A stretch of 64,000 nucleotides of DNA from Phyllobacteriaceae bacterium (GTDB taxonomy: Bacteria; Pseudomonadota; Alphaproteobacteria; Rhizobiales; Rhizobiaceae), in contig JANSXT010000011.1 of the NCBI GenBank assembly GCA_024742765.1, forward strand, positions 89,005-153,004, read 5' to 3'. Made by a program: the position numbers and the translations under genes. The stretch's first letter is position 1; each line of letters starts with the position of its first letter. The notes beneath the pieces are model-generated. The model had not been told where the DNA came from. It searched no databases and saw nothing but the letters and a program-made list of their open reading frames with translations. Shown one piece after another: positions 55,420 through 64,000 of this stretch.

Positions 55420-56136
55420 TCATGCCGCGTCCGGGTCAAACCCTTCAAACGTCATCTGGTCCGCATGGGCATATGTCAGGGCGACCTGTTCAGGCGTGCG
55501 GACCGTCCAGGTGATGACCGGCAGGCCGTGCGCCCGCGCTTCGGCGACAAACGCATTGGGCAGGGCGGCGACCTGATAGGAGACGAAATCGATGCCCGCT
55601 TCGAGCTGCGCGCGGTGTTCGGCCAGCGCCGTATCGCTGATGCCGGATGCGGTCAGGCCGAGCGGCACGCCTGTCTCCATGGCGCGAAACGCGTCGACAA
55701 GACCGTGCTCGAACGACATGACGGCTGCGGGCCCACCATAACCGGCGACATCTTGGGCGACGGCGCGCGCCAGATCGGCATTGCGCGCGCCATTGTCCTT
55801 CATCTCGATGACGAGTGGCACTGCACCGCCGACCAGGGCAAGCGTTTCGCCGAGCGTCATGATGCTGTCGTCCGTGCCGCCGACGGCAAGCGCCCGCAAC
55901 GCGTCCGCGCTGCGGTCCGCGACAAGACCCGACCCCCCGGTCAGACGGTCGAGCTGCGCATCGTGAAAAACCATCGCCACGCCGTCAGCCGACAGTTGCA
56001 CGTCGAGTTCGATACCGAAATTGCCGGCGATCGCCGCGTGGAATGCCGACGCGGTGTTCTCCCATCGCTGCCGGTTGTCATCATGCAGGCCGCGATGGGC
56101 GATGGGCCGCGCCGTCAGGAACGCGAGATCGGTCAT
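55420..56136 (-). CDS. Glycerophosphodiester phosphodiesterase family protein
   Basis: A 238-residue GDPD-type phosphodiesterase. H14-R15-G16 (AHRGLHDD), E43 and D45 in GIELDVQ, and H58 in FHD form the metal/catalytic site. VIEMKDN and ITWTVRTPEQV are the later conserved strands. No signal peptide, so it acts in the cytosol on glycerophosphodiesters from phospholipid turnover. It is translationally coupled to the upstream RidA gene by a four-base overlap (ATGA at 56133-56136). Confidence 0.92.
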   Translation of the reverse strand: MTDLAFLTARPIAHRGLHDDNRQRWENTASAFHAAIAGNFGIELDVQLSADGVAMVFHDAQLDRLTGGSGLVADRSADALRALAVGGTDDSIMTLGETLALVGGAVPLVIEMKDNGARNADLARAVAQDVAGYGGPAAVMSFEHGLVDAFRAMETGVPLGLTASGISDTALAEHRAQLEAGIDFVSYQVAALPNAFVAEARAHGLPVITWTVRTPEQVALTYAHADQMTFEGFDPDAA

Positions 56137-56597
56137 CGGCCCTCAATGATCGCCTCGACTTCGACGGCCGCGTTGAGCGGCAGGCTGGCCATGCCGACGG
56201 CCGCGCGTGCGTGCCGGCCCTTGTCGCCCAGCGCTTCCGCCAGAAGGTCCGATGCGCCATTGGCGACCAGATGCTGCTCGGTGAAACCAGGCGCGGATGC
56301 CACGAACACGGAAATCTTGACGATTTTCTCGATCGCTTCGAGGCTGCCGAGCGCGCTTTTCGCGACGGCAAGGATGTTGACCGCGCACCACTTGGCCGCA
56401 TCCTGCCCGTCTTCAAGGCTCACATCGGCGCCAAGCAGGCCTGTCGCGCTCAGCGCGCCGTCCTTGAACGGCAACTGCCCGGAGGTGAACACCAGATTGC
56501 CGCTGCGCGTATAGGGCAGATAGTTCGCCGCCGGCGCGGCAACGTCCGGCACGGTGATGCCCATCTCGGCGAGCCTGGTTTCGATCTGGTCGGTCAT
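56133..56597 (-). CDS. RidA family protein
   Basis: A 154-residue YjgF/RidA/UK114 homologue. MTDQIETRLAEMGITVP at the start (ATG 56597), SGNLVFTSGQLPFKDG, and the active-arginine region GRHARAAVGMASLP near the C-terminus match the family. RidA deaminates reactive enamine/imine intermediates. The in-frame upstream extension to 56711 overlaps the divergent eipB start and is rejected. It sits upstream of the GDPD gene in one unit. Confidence 0.9.
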   Translation of the reverse strand: MTDQIETRLAEMGITVPDVAAPAANYLPYTRSGNLVFTSGQLPFKDGALSATGLLGADVSLEDGQDAAKWCAVNILAVAKSALGSLEAIEKIVKISVFVASAPGFTEQHLVANGASDLLAEALGDKGRHARAAVGMASLPLNAAVEVEAIIEGR

Positions 56598-56688
56598 GCG
56601 TTTCGGTCCCCTTTGGCGCGCGGCGGATTTTGCCTCGCTTCTGACAAGACGTTTCCTATAGTGGCGCCAAAAAGGAAAGCGATTCACG

Positions 56689-57510
56689 ATGTCCATCCGC
56701 CGAAAATCCATCGCCTTTTCAGCCGGCCTCCTTATGGCCGGCGCGCTTGTGCCCGTGCCCGCAAATGCGGCCGGCGTGCAACTGGCGCCGCACCGGGCCG
56801 TCTATGCGGTCGAGTTGGAAGACGCATCCGACCGCAGCGGCATCACCGGCATGCGTGGCCGGATCGTCTATGAATTCCGGGGCTCGGCCTGCGAGGGCTA
56901 TACGACCAATTTCCGCTTCGTCACGCAGATCGCCGCGCGCGCCGGCGGCCGCGTCACCGACCAGCAGACCACCACATTCGAGGAAGCCGATGGCTCGTCC
57001 TTCCGCTTCCTGACGCGCACCTTCGTCGATCAGCGGCCCGATCGCACCATCGAGGGCGTCGCGGCGGTCGAGGAAGACGCAACGATCGTGACGCTCACCG
57101 AACCGGAAGAGGATGAAATCCGGCTCGACCCGGCGGCCTTTCCCACCGCGCACATGATCGATCTGATCGAGCGGGCGGCCGACGGCGAGCGCTTTTATGA
57201 GAGAAAGATATTTGACGGTTCGGACGATGCCGACCGTGTGCTGACGACGACCGTGATCATCGGTCCTGAGAAGACCGAGGACGAAGACGATCCGGACGCG
57301 ATCGGCGCCGTCGCCGATGCGCCGTTCCGCAACATCTCCGTTGCCTATTTCGACGAGGTGACCGAGGGCGAGGGGCTGCCCGAATACCGCATCGCCTTCA
57401 AGATGCACGACAATGGCATCACAAGGTCGCTGGAGATGGACTATGGCGACTTCCTGCTGTCGGGCACCATGGAGGAGCTCGAACTGTTCGAGGTTGAAGA
57501 CTGCTCCTGA
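56689..57510 (+). CDS. eipB: Cell envelope integrity EipB family protein (DUF1849)
   Basis: Periplasmic beta-spiral protein needed for envelope integrity in Brucella; here 273 residues. A signal peptide covers about residues 1-27 (SAGLLMAGALVPVPANA). Two conserved cysteines, C68 in RGSACEGY and C272 in the C-terminal EDCS, match the disulfide pair of the family. HRAVYAVELEDASDRSG is represented by HRAVYAVELE. It is divergent from ridA and ends 160 bases before rpsB. Confidence 0.93.
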   Translation: MSIRRKSIAFSAGLLMAGALVPVPANAAGVQLAPHRAVYAVELEDASDRSGITGMRGRIVYEFRGSACEGYTTNFRFVTQIAARAGGRVTDQQTTTFEEADGSSFRFLTRTFVDQRPDRTIEGVAAVEEDATIVTLTEPEEDEIRLDPAAFPTAHMIDLIERAADGERFYERKIFDGSDDADRVLTTTVIIGPEKTEDEDDPDAIGAVADAPFRNISVAYFDEVTEGEGLPEYRIAFKMHDNGITRSLEMDYGDFLLSGTMEELELFEVEDCS

Positions 57511-57541
57511 AAACCCCATCTGCAGGGTCTCTTGCAAAGAG

Positions 57542-57565
57542 GCGGGCTTTGGGCTAAGCGCCCGC
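57542..57565 (+). terminator. Stem-loop in the eipB-rpsB gap
   Basis: GCGGGC (57542-57547) pairs with GCCCGC (57560-57565) around a 12-base loop. No long T-run follows. It could end eipB transcription or be part of the rpsB mRNA leader. The remaining leader up to 57673 is rich in G and C and can form further hairpins (for example around GGCGGGGCCACCGG). Confidence 0.35.
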
Positions 57566-57673
57566 TCATTCCACACACGGCGCAGGCTGACGACCGGGAG
57601 ACATCCGGCGGGGCCACCGGTGGCGGGAAACCGCTGACGCGCCGTGGAGGCACAACCGGAAAGGACCATACGC

Positions 57674-58519
57674 ATGGCAATGCCAGACTATTCCATGCGC
57701 CAGCTGCTTGAGGCTGGCGTTCACTTCGGCCACCAGACACACCGCTGGAACCCGAAGATGGCGCGGTACATTTTTGGCGACCGCAACAATGTCCACATCA
57801 TCGATCTGTCGCAGACGGTGCCGCTGCTTGAGCAGGCGCTCAAGAAAGTGTCCGACACCGTTGCCGGCGGCGGCCGCGTTCTGTTCGTCGGAACCAAGCG
57901 CCAGGCGTCGGAAATCGTCGCGGACGCGGCCAAGCGGTCGGCGCAATATTACGTCAACGCCCGCTGGCTCGGCGGCATGCTGACCAACTGGAAGACGATC
58001 TCCAATTCGATCGCGCGCCTGCGCAAGCTCGAGGAGCTTCTGGGCGGCGAGGCCGAGGGCTTCACCAAGAAGGAACGGCTGAACCTTGAGCGCGAGCGCG
58101 AAAAGCTCGACCGCGCGTTGGGCGGCATCAAGGACATGGGCGGCATTCCCGACCTGATGTTCGTGATCGACACCAACAAGGAATCGATCGCCATCCAGGA
58201 AGCCCATCGTCTCGGCATTCCGGTCGTTGCGATCATCGATTCCAACTGCGATCCGGATGTGGTCGACCACCCGATCCCCGGCAATGACGATGCGGCGCGC
58301 GCCATTTCGCTCTATTGCGACCTGATCGCACGGGCGGCGATCGACGGCATCGAGCGCCAGCAGGGCGCGTCGGGCATTGATGTGGGCGCTCAGGCCGATG
58401 CACCGGCCGAGCCGGCCATTGAAGAGGCGCCGGCCCAAGAGACGGCCGTTGCGGCCGAAGAGCCCGCACCGGCTGCCGAAGAAGCCGCACCGGCCGAAGA
58501 ACAGCCGGCCCAGGCCTGA
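57674..58519 (+). CDS. rpsB: 30S ribosomal protein S2
   Basis: Ribosomal small-subunit protein, 281 residues including an Ala/Glu/Pro-rich C-terminal tail of about 50 residues after the conserved end (a usual alphaproteobacterial extension). [43 protein letters not shown] and the [21 protein letters not shown] block define it. The start is ATG 57674 with GGAAAGGACC upstream; ATG 57680 is possible. It heads the rpsB-tsf-pyrH-frr-uppS-cdsA-rseP cluster. Confidence 0.98.
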   Translation: MAMPDYSMRQLLEAGVHFGHQTHRWNPKMARYIFGDRNNVHIIDLSQTVPLLEQALKKVSDTVAGGGRVLFVGTKRQASEIVADAAKRSAQYYVNARWLGGMLTNWKTISNSIARLRKLEELLGGEAEGFTKKERLNLEREREKLDRALGGIKDMGGIPDLMFVIDTNKESIAIQEAHRLGIPVVAIIDSNCDPDVVDHPIPGNDDAARAISLYCDLIARAAIDGIERQQGASGIDVGAQADAPAEPAIEEAPAQETAVAAEEPAPAAEEAAPAEEQPAQA

Positions 58520-58530
58520 CGCTGCGCGAT

Positions 58531-58552
58531 CGGACGCCCGTTCGGGCGTCCG
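58531..58552 (+). terminator. Attenuator-like hairpin between rpsB and tsf
   Basis: CGGACGCCCG (58531-58540) and CGGGCGTCCG (58543-58552) form a perfect 10-base stem with a TT loop, 11 bases after the rpsB stop. The T-run is weak. A partial terminator between rpsB and tsf is known in E. coli, where it lets S2 exceed or match EF-Ts levels. Confidence 0.55.
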
Positions 58553-58657
58553 TTCATCGGCGCGTCACACGAACCGGGCAGGGCCGGTTCCACAACGACA
58601 ATTTGATGACACGCCGCGTCCCGGTCGCTCCGGGCCGGCATGACGAAAGGCACGACA

Positions 58658-59584
58658 ATGACGACCATTACAGCCGCATTGGTGAAACAGCTGCGCGACC
58701 TGACCGGCGCCGGCATGATGGACTGCAAGAAGGCGCTCACCGAAACCAATGGTGACCTGGATGCGGCGGTCGATTGGCTGCGCACCAAGGGCATCGCCAA
58801 GGCCGAGAAGAAATCCGGCCGCACCGCCGCCGAAGGCCTGATCGGCGTTGCCGCATCGGGCACCGACGCCGTCGTGGTCGAGGTCAATTCCGAGACTGAC
58901 TTTGTCGCGCGCAACGATGCGTTCCAGACGCTGGTCGGCGATGTCGCGCAGGTCGCGCTCGGCACGGACGGTTCGGTCGAGGCGGTCGCCGCGGCCACCT
59001 ATCCGGGCAGCGACAAGAGCGTTGAGGAAACCATCAAGGACGCGGTCGCCACCATTGGCGAGAACATGAATTTGCGCCGTTCGGCCAAGCTCAGCGTCGG
59101 TGCCGGCACGGTCGCCACCTATGTCCACAATGCGGTCAAGGCCGATCTGGGCAAGCTGGGCGTTCTGGTCGCCATCGAAACCGCCGGCGATGCTGGTGCC
59201 GCGTCGGCGATCGGCCGGCAGATCGCCATGCATGTCGCGGCCACCAATCCGATGGCCATCGATGTGGATGATCTGGACCCGGCCGCCATCGAGCGCGAAA
59301 AGGCGATCTTCTCCGAGCAGGCCAAGGCATCGGGCAAGCCCGAAAACATCATCGAGAAGATGGTCGAGGGCCGCTTGCGCAAGTTCTACGAGGAAGTCTG
59401 CCTTCTCAAGCAGAGCTTCGTGATCAATCCCGACCTGACGGTCGAGCAGGCGCTCAAGGAAGCCGAAAAGGAAATCGGTGCCGAGGCCAAGGTGACCGCC
59501 TTCAAGCGGTTCGCGCTGGGTGAGGGCGTCGAAAAGGAAGAGAGCGACTTCGCCGCAGAAGTCGCCGCCGCAGCCAAGGGCTGA
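58658..59584 (+). CDS. tsf: Elongation factor Ts
   Basis: GDP-GTP exchange factor for EF-Tu, 308 residues. [16 protein letters not shown] and [14 protein letters not shown] are the N-terminal and core signatures, and the C-terminal [14 protein letters not shown] block completes the protein. ATG 58658 follows GAAAGG; an upstream ATG at 58640 would add six residues. Second gene of the cluster. Confidence 0.98.
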   Translation: MTTITAALVKQLRDLTGAGMMDCKKALTETNGDLDAAVDWLRTKGIAKAEKKSGRTAAEGLIGVAASGTDAVVVEVNSETDFVARNDAFQTLVGDVAQVALGTDGSVEAVAAATYPGSDKSVEETIKDAVATIGENMNLRRSAKLSVGAGTVATYVHNAVKADLGKLGVLVAIETAGDAGAASAIGRQIAMHVAATNPMAIDVDDLDPAAIEREKAIFSEQAKASGKPENIIEKMVEGRLRKFYEEVCLLKQSFVINPDLTVEQALKEAEKEIGAEAKVTAFKRFALGEGVEKEESDFAAEVAAAAKG

Positions 59585-59624
59585 CCGTCCCTCAAGCTTC
59601 CGGATCGAAATCGGTCCACACCAT

Positions 59625-59654
59625 ACGGGCACCGCGTGACAAGGCGGTGCCCGT
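59625..59654 (+). terminator. Stem-loop between tsf and pyrH
   Basis: ACGGGCACCGC (59625-59635) pairs perfectly with GCGGTGCCCGT (59644-59654) around an 8-base loop, then GTTGTAT. It probably reduces transcription into pyrH or protects the upstream mRNA end. The pyrH start is 50 bases downstream. Confidence 0.5.
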
Positions 59655-59704
59655 GTTGTATCCGGGCGCAACCGAATCCTGCCGCTGGTCCCGAAAATCT
59701 GCCC

Positions 59705-60427
59705 ATGTCCGAAGACCTTGCCTACAAGCGTGTCCTGCTGAAAGTGTCCGGCGAGGCGCTGATGGGCAATCAGGGTTTCGGCATCGATGTGGAAGTTGCC
59801 GACCGGATCGCCGCCGACGTCAAGCAGGCGGTTGATATGGGCGTGCAGGTCGCCATCGTCATCGGCGGCGGCAACATCTTCCGCGGCGTGGCCGTGGCCT
59901 CGCGCGGCGGCGACCGTGTGACCGGCGACCATATGGGCATGCTGGCGACCGTCATCAATTCGCTGGCGCTGCGCACTTCTCTGGTCAAGAGCGGGCTGGA
60001 TGCGGTGGTCCTGTCGGCCATTGCGATGCCGCAATTGTGCGAAAGCTTCTCCCAGCGCAAGGCGATGTGGAACATCGAACAGGGCAGGGTGGTTGTCTTT
60101 GCGGGGGGCACGGGAAATCCCTATTTCACGACCGATTCGGCTGCCGCGCTCAGGGCGGCGGAAATCGGCGCGGACGCGCTGTTGAAGGGCACGCAGGTGG
60201 ACGGCATCTATTCGGCCGACCCCAAGCTCGATCCGACGGCGGAGCGCTATGAATGCCTCACGCATGCGCAGGTCATTGAAAAGGGCTTGAACGTCATGGA
60301 CATAGCCGCCGTCGCGCTGACCCGCGAGAACCGGATTCCGATCGTCGTGTTCTCCATCCACGAACAGGGTGGCCTGGCCGCCATCGTCAAGGGACGCGGC
60401 CGGTCGACTGTCGTCCGCGAACAATAA
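59705..60427 (+). CDS. pyrH: UMP kinase
   Basis: Phosphorylates UMP to UDP, 240 residues, hexameric amino-acid-kinase fold. [40 protein letters not shown] (short: GGGNIFRG and GDHMGMLAT) and FFTTDSAA-like [12 protein letters not shown] and the GVYSADP-type [11 protein letters not shown] blocks are present. Start ATG 59705 ([12 protein letters not shown]). Essential pyrimidine step; third gene of the cluster. Confidence 0.97.
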   Translation: MSEDLAYKRVLLKVSGEALMGNQGFGIDVEVADRIAADVKQAVDMGVQVAIVIGGGNIFRGVAVASRGGDRVTGDHMGMLATVINSLALRTSLVKSGLDAVVLSAIAMPQLCESFSQRKAMWNIEQGRVVVFAGGTGNPYFTTDSAAALRAAEIGADALLKGTQVDGIYSADPKLDPTAERYECLTHAQVIEKGLNVMDIAAVALTRENRIPIVVFSIHEQGGLAAIVKGRGRSTVVREQ

Positions 60428-60458
60428 TCCATCTGCCTGTTTCGGAGGAAGCTGCGTC

Positions 60459-61016
60459 ATGAGTGAGTATGATCTTGCCGATCTGAACCGCCGCATGGAG
60501 GGCGCGATCAACGCGTTCAAGGGCGACCTTGGCGGCCTGCGCACCGGCCGCGCCTCGGCGTCGCTCCTCGACCCGATCACCGTCGAGGCCTATGGCAGCG
60601 CGATGCCGATCAACCAGGTCGCCAACGTCACGGTGCCCGAGCCGCGCATGCTGGCGGTCAATGTGTGGGACAAGTCGATGGTCGGCGCGGTCGAAAAGGC
60701 GATCCGCGATTCGAGCCTCGGCCTCAACCCGATGACCGACGGCACCACCGTGCGCGTCCCGCTGCCCGAACTGAACGAGGAGCGGCGGCGCGAACTGGTC
60801 AAGGTCGCTCATCAATATGCGGAAAATGCCCGGATAGCTGTGCGCCACGTGCGCCGCGACGGCATGGACACCTTGAAAAAGCTCGAAAAAGACGGCGAGA
60901 TCGGCCAGGACGAGGGACGGGCGGAATCGGACGCCGTGCAGAAGCAGACCGACACATACATCACGCGTATCGACGAGTTGCTGGCCGAAAAAGAAGCCGA
61001 AATCCTTCAGGTCTGA
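60459..61016 (+). CDS. frr: Ribosome recycling factor
   Basis: Splits post-termination ribosomes with EF-G; 185 residues, standard length. [55 protein letters not shown] (short: EERRRELVK) and the closing KEAEILQV are typical. Start ATG 60459 with GGAGGAA eight bases upstream. Fourth gene of the cluster. Confidence 0.98.
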   Translation: MSEYDLADLNRRMEGAINAFKGDLGGLRTGRASASLLDPITVEAYGSAMPINQVANVTVPEPRMLAVNVWDKSMVGAVEKAIRDSSLGLNPMTDGTTVRVPLPELNEERRRELVKVAHQYAENARIAVRHVRRDGMDTLKKLEKDGEIGQDEGRAESDAVQKQTDTYITRIDELLAEKEAEILQV

Positions 61017-61068
61017 CCGCCGCGGCCGCAGGCGCAACAAATCGGGCGCCCGGCGTCCCCCAAAGGAG

Positions 61069-61824
61069 ATGTACGTGCTGTCCAAAGCGCCCGCTGACAC
61101 GATCCTCGGACCCGAACATGTCGCCATCATCATGGACGGCAACGGCCGCTGGGCGACAGCCCGCTCCATGCCGCGCACCTTCGGCCACAAGGCCGGCGTC
61201 GAAGCGGTGCGCCGCACCGTGCGCGCCGCGCCCCGGCACGGCATCCGCCACCTGACGCTCTACGCCTTTTCGTCCGAGAACTGGTCGCGGCCGCCCGAAG
61301 AGGTGCGCGATCTCCTGGGCCTTTTGCGGCTTTACATCCATCGCGATCTGGCGGAACTGGCGGCCAACGGTGTCTGCATCCGCATCATCGGCAGCCGCGA
61401 AGGGCTCAAGCCCGATATTCTGGACCTGATCGAACGTGCCGAAACGCGCACGCGCGGCAATGTGCGGCTCAACCTCAACATCGCCTTCAACTATGGCGCG
61501 CGGGACGAATTGCTGCGCGCCGCGCAAAAACTCGTCGACACGGCGCGCATGACCCCCGACTGCGACCGGCGGCTGACCAGCGCCGATCTCAACAATGCGC
61601 TCGACACGGCCGGCCTGCCCGATCCGGATCTGATCATCCGCACCAGCGGCGAAATGCGTCTGTCGAACTTCCTTCTGTGGCAGGCCGCCTATGCGGAACT
61701 GGTGTTCCTGGACTGCATGTGGCCCGATTTCGATGAAGACCACCTCATCGGCGCACTCGACGAATATCGCGGCCGGGACCGTCGTTACGGCGCCGTGGCG
61801 CCGGCGCGCGACGCCGCCTTATGA
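61069..61824 (+). CDS. uppS: Undecaprenyl diphosphate synthase
   Basis: Cis-prenyltransferase making the lipid carrier for cell wall synthesis, 251 residues. The catalytic aspartate is D23 in [36 protein letters not shown] and [18 protein letters not shown] follow. Start ATG 61069 after AAAGGAG. Its stop overlaps cdsA by four bases (ATGA), so both are co-translated. Confidence 0.97.
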   Translation: MYVLSKAPADTILGPEHVAIIMDGNGRWATARSMPRTFGHKAGVEAVRRTVRAAPRHGIRHLTLYAFSSENWSRPPEEVRDLLGLLRLYIHRDLAELAANGVCIRIIGSREGLKPDILDLIERAETRTRGNVRLNLNIAFNYGARDELLRAAQKLVDTARMTPDCDRRLTSADLNNALDTAGLPDPDLIIRTSGEMRLSNFLLWQAAYAELVFLDCMWPDFDEDHLIGALDEYRGRDRRYGAVAPARDAAL

Positions 61825-62630
61825 GCAATCTCGCCACCCGGGTCTGGTCCGGCGTGGTGCTGGGAACGATCTTTATCGCCGTGACGATCGCCGGCGGCAC
61901 GCCGTTCGTGATGTTCATCACGCTGATCGCGGCCATTTTCTGGGTCGAATGGACCGACATGAAGATGCCGGGCAGCGACGACCGGCTGCAGCCGGTTGGC
62001 ATTCTGGCGCTGATCGGACTGGCCGTCATCGTCCTGTTCGCCCCGCCTGCCGCCAAGACAATCCTGCTCCTTGCCGTCCTGGCCGCATTCGCCGTGGCCG
62101 CGTTCGGCCTGAAGGATCGGCGCGCGATCGGCGGGTTCGTCTATGCGGCGCTGCTGCTGATCAGCCTGGGCCTTCTGCGGGGTGACTGGGGGTTTGAGCC
62201 GGGCCTTGCCGCCATCATCTTTCTGGTCGCCGTGGTCTGGGCCACCGACATCGGCGCCTATTTCGTCGGAAGACGGGTCGGCGGCCCCAAGCTGGCGCCG
62301 CGCGTGTCGCCCAACAAGACGATCTCCGGCGCGCTTGGCGGGCTCGCCTCGGCCATTGTTGCCGCGCTCTTGGTCGATGCGCTGTTCGGCGTCAGCAGCT
62401 TTTGGGCGGCGATCGCGCTGGCGCTTTTCCTGTCGGTCCTGTCGCAGGCCGGCGACCTGTTTGAATCGTGGATCAAGCGGCGCGCCGGGGTCAAGGATTC
62501 CGGCCGCGTCATTCCCGGCCATGGTGGCGTCATGGACCGTGTCGACGGTCTTGTTTTTGCCGCGATTGGCCTATGGTTTGCCTGTGTGCTGCGTGCCGGC
62601 ATCGACCAGCCTGCCCATGCCTTTTTCTGA
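61821..62630 (+). CDS. cdsA: Phosphatidate cytidylyltransferase
   Basis: Makes CDP-diacylglycerol for phospholipid synthesis, integral inner-membrane protein of 269 residues with about seven membrane spans. The CDP-alcohol motif [25 protein letters not shown] is represented by [19 protein letters not shown] and MDRVDG. It overlaps uppS by ATGA and is 17 bases before rseP. Confidence 0.95.
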   Translation: MSNLATRVWSGVVLGTIFIAVTIAGGTPFVMFITLIAAIFWVEWTDMKMPGSDDRLQPVGILALIGLAVIVLFAPPAAKTILLLAVLAAFAVAAFGLKDRRAIGGFVYAALLLISLGLLRGDWGFEPGLAAIIFLVAVVWATDIGAYFVGRRVGGPKLAPRVSPNKTISGALGGLASAIVAALLVDALFGVSSFWAAIALALFLSVLSQAGDLFESWIKRRAGVKDSGRVIPGHGGVMDRVDGLVFAAIGLWFACVLRAGIDQPAHAFF

Positions 62631-62647
62631 CCGACAGCGGAGACCCG

Positions 62648-63796
62648 ATGTTTGACTTCCTGACCGGACTCGTCGCGACGGACGGTTTTATCATCGGCAT
62701 TCTGGTGCCGTTCCTGTTCGTTCTGACGGTCGTCATCTTCTTTCATGAGCTCGGCCACTATCTGGTCGGCCGCTGGTGCGGCATCGGTGCCAAGGTCTTT
62801 TCGGTCGGCTTCGGTCCCGAACTGATCGGCTTTGACGACCGCAACGGCACGCGCTGGCGGCTGTCGGCCATCCCGCTGGGCGGCTATGTCAAATTCGTCG
62901 GCGACATGAACGCGGCCTCCGCCTCGGCGACGATGGACGACGATCTGACAGAGGCCGAACGGGCCCAGGCCTTCCACACGAAAAGCGTCTGGCGACGTGC
63001 GGCGACCGTGTTTGCCGGTCCGGCCGCCAATTTCATCCTGGCGGTTGTCATCTTCGCCTTCGTTCTGGCCGTGTTCGGACGCGTCGTCGCCGATCCGGTG
63101 GTGGCCGAGGTGCGCGCCGGCAGCGCAGCCGAGGCCGCGGGTCTTGAAGCGGGCGACCGCTTCGTCAGTCTCGACGGCCAGCCCGTTGCCAGCTTTTCCG
63201 ACGTGCAGCGCTATGTCGCGCCGCGCGCCGGCAGCCCGATCGCCATGGTCGTCGATCGCGACGGCCTGTCGATCGACCTGACGATCACGCCCGAGCGGCT
63301 CGAGATCGAAGACCGGTTCGGCAACAGGATCGAGCAGGGCGTGATCGGCGTCGTCAACAATCCCGAGACGGGGCGTTACCGCACCGAGACCTATCCGCCG
63401 CTGCAGGCCGTCTGGCTGGGCGTCAAGGAGACCGGTTATGTGGTCTCGCGCACTGGCGGATATCTGGCCGGCGTCATCACCGGGCGCGAGAGTGCCGACC
63501 AGATCGGTGGCCCGATTCGGGTCGCCCAGGTGTCGGGGCAGGTGGCAACGCTCGGCTTCATCGCCCTGTTGAACCTGACGGCGATCCTGTCCGTGTCGAT
63601 CGGGCTCCTGAACCTTCTGCCGGTGCCGGTGCTCGATGGCGGGCACCTGATGTTCTATGCCTATGAGGCGGTGCGCGGAAAGCCGCTGTCGGAGGCTGCC
63701 CAGGAGTATGGCTACCGGATTGGATTCGCGCTCGTTCTGGGGCTGATGGTGTTTGCGACCTGGAACGACATCACGATTCTTTTCGGAAATGGCTAG
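62648..63796 (+). CDS. rseP: Site-2 protease RseP (M50 family)
   Basis: Intramembrane zinc protease that completes regulated proteolysis of envelope-stress anti-sigma factors; 382 residues. HEXXH is FFHELGH with H33, E34 and H37. A single PDZ domain lies around 110-205 (EVRAGSAAEAAGLEAGDRFVSLDG) and the second active-site motif is NLLPVPVLDGGHL. The E. coli enzyme has two PDZ domains; one is usual for rhizobia. The next gene in most genomes is bamA. Confidence 0.95.
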   Translation: MFDFLTGLVATDGFIIGILVPFLFVLTVVIFFHELGHYLVGRWCGIGAKVFSVGFGPELIGFDDRNGTRWRLSAIPLGGYVKFVGDMNAASASATMDDDLTEAERAQAFHTKSVWRRAATVFAGPAANFILAVVIFAFVLAVFGRVVADPVVAEVRAGSAAEAAGLEAGDRFVSLDGQPVASFSDVQRYVAPRAGSPIAMVVDRDGLSIDLTITPERLEIEDRFGNRIEQGVIGVVNNPETGRYRTETYPPLQAVWLGVKETGYVVSRTGGYLAGVITGRESADQIGGPIRVAQVSGQVATLGFIALLNLTAILSVSIGLLNLLPVPVLDGGHLMFYAYEAVRGKPLSEAAQEYGYRIGFALVLGLMVFATWNDITILFGNG

Positions 63797-64000
63797 AACG
63801 TTACGCACATCGCTGCATGCGCGCTTGACCGGCGCGATGTGGGCAATTCGTTTACCATATGAGGCGGTCGTGCGTTGCGAAAACGTCACTAAACGGCACA
63901 AGCTAAACGCTTTTTAACCCTACTGCTTGCGTGTGGGACAAAAGCCTGCAATACGGATTTCGACGCTTTGAGTGAACTATCTGGTCTGGCTCGGACCCAA
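63797..64000. other. Start of intergenic region after rseP
   Basis: No gene is fully visible here. An 8-base stem, CACATCGC (63806-63813) and GCGATGTG (63834-63841), follows the rseP stop by nine bases. After an A+T-richer stretch there are open frames running off the right edge (TTG 63969, GTG 63974) that could begin the expected bamA, but nothing supports either. Confidence 0.4.

Noticed and set aside
63969..64000. Start of bamA at the right edge
   Set aside because: bamA is expected after rseP, but only a few codons are visible and the start codon and signal peptide cannot be judged.
1..64000. CRISPR arrays, prophage, insertion sequences
   Set aside because: No regularly spaced direct repeats, transposase or phage genes were seen.

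Overview
The window is chromosomal DNA from a high-G+C alphaproteobacterium, most likely Hyphomicrobiales (Rhizobiales), Phyllobacteriaceae-like. This rests on gene content and order read from the translations: a B12-dependent ribonucleotide reductase (nrdJ), an Irr-type iron-control element ahead of a suf operon, an EipB/DUF1849 protein beside rpsB-tsf, class I phaC near map/radC, hom-glpX-recJ, and parE beside an ATP12 chaperone. No insertion sequence, prophage or CRISPR array is visible. Nearly all of the window is packed core or housekeeping sequence.

Layout. 0-5.9 kb: the 5' end of nrdJ with a long leader carrying NrdR-like boxes, a Nudix hydrolase, an MFS exporter, xanthine phosphoribosyltransferase, a MoaB/CinA-domain protein, WrbA and an inositol-phosphatase family enzyme. 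5.9-15.4 kb: the main accessory block, a sugar uptake and phosphorylation locus. It holds a SorC regulator and a tagatose-3-epimerase-like enzyme on the minus strand; a periplasmic binding protein, a double-NBD ATPase, two permeases, DhaK and DhaL on the plus strand; and a convergent aldo/keto reductase. Its architecture resembles an lsr operon in which the kinase has been replaced by DhaK/DhaL. 15.6-27 kb: tRNA-Leu(GAG), thrS, an acyltransferase, an exported protein of unknown function, nitroreductase and flavin reductase, DUF2336, parE, ATP12 chaperone and an acyl-CoA carboxylase beta subunit.

27-45 kb: radC-map-sfsA (minus), phaC, a lipoprotein, an alanine-type aminotransferase followed by hom-glpX-recJ, a membrane-anchored M23 peptidase, a Bcp peroxiredoxin, a very large AsmA/YhdP-like protein, tyrS and an alpha/beta hydrolase. 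45.4-53.3 kb: a complete suf Fe-S assembly operon (sufS2, sufB, two small membrane proteins, sufC, sufD, sufS, sufT, sufA). It has a candidate Irr box before sufB and two copies of a foldback repeat inside the operon. 53.3-57.5 kb: TfoX-domain protein, HIT protein, a FemAB/GNAT-like protein, a glycerophosphodiesterase-RidA pair and EipB. 57.7-63.8 kb: the classical rpsB-tsf-pyrH-frr-uppS-cdsA-rseP cluster, with stem-loops between rpsB/tsf and tsf/pyrH.

The most interesting items are the lsr-like DhaKL locus with its asymmetric ATPase, the small inserted membrane-protein genes and leader ORF in the suf operon, and the foldback repeat family whose variable arms differ between copies yet stay self-complementary.
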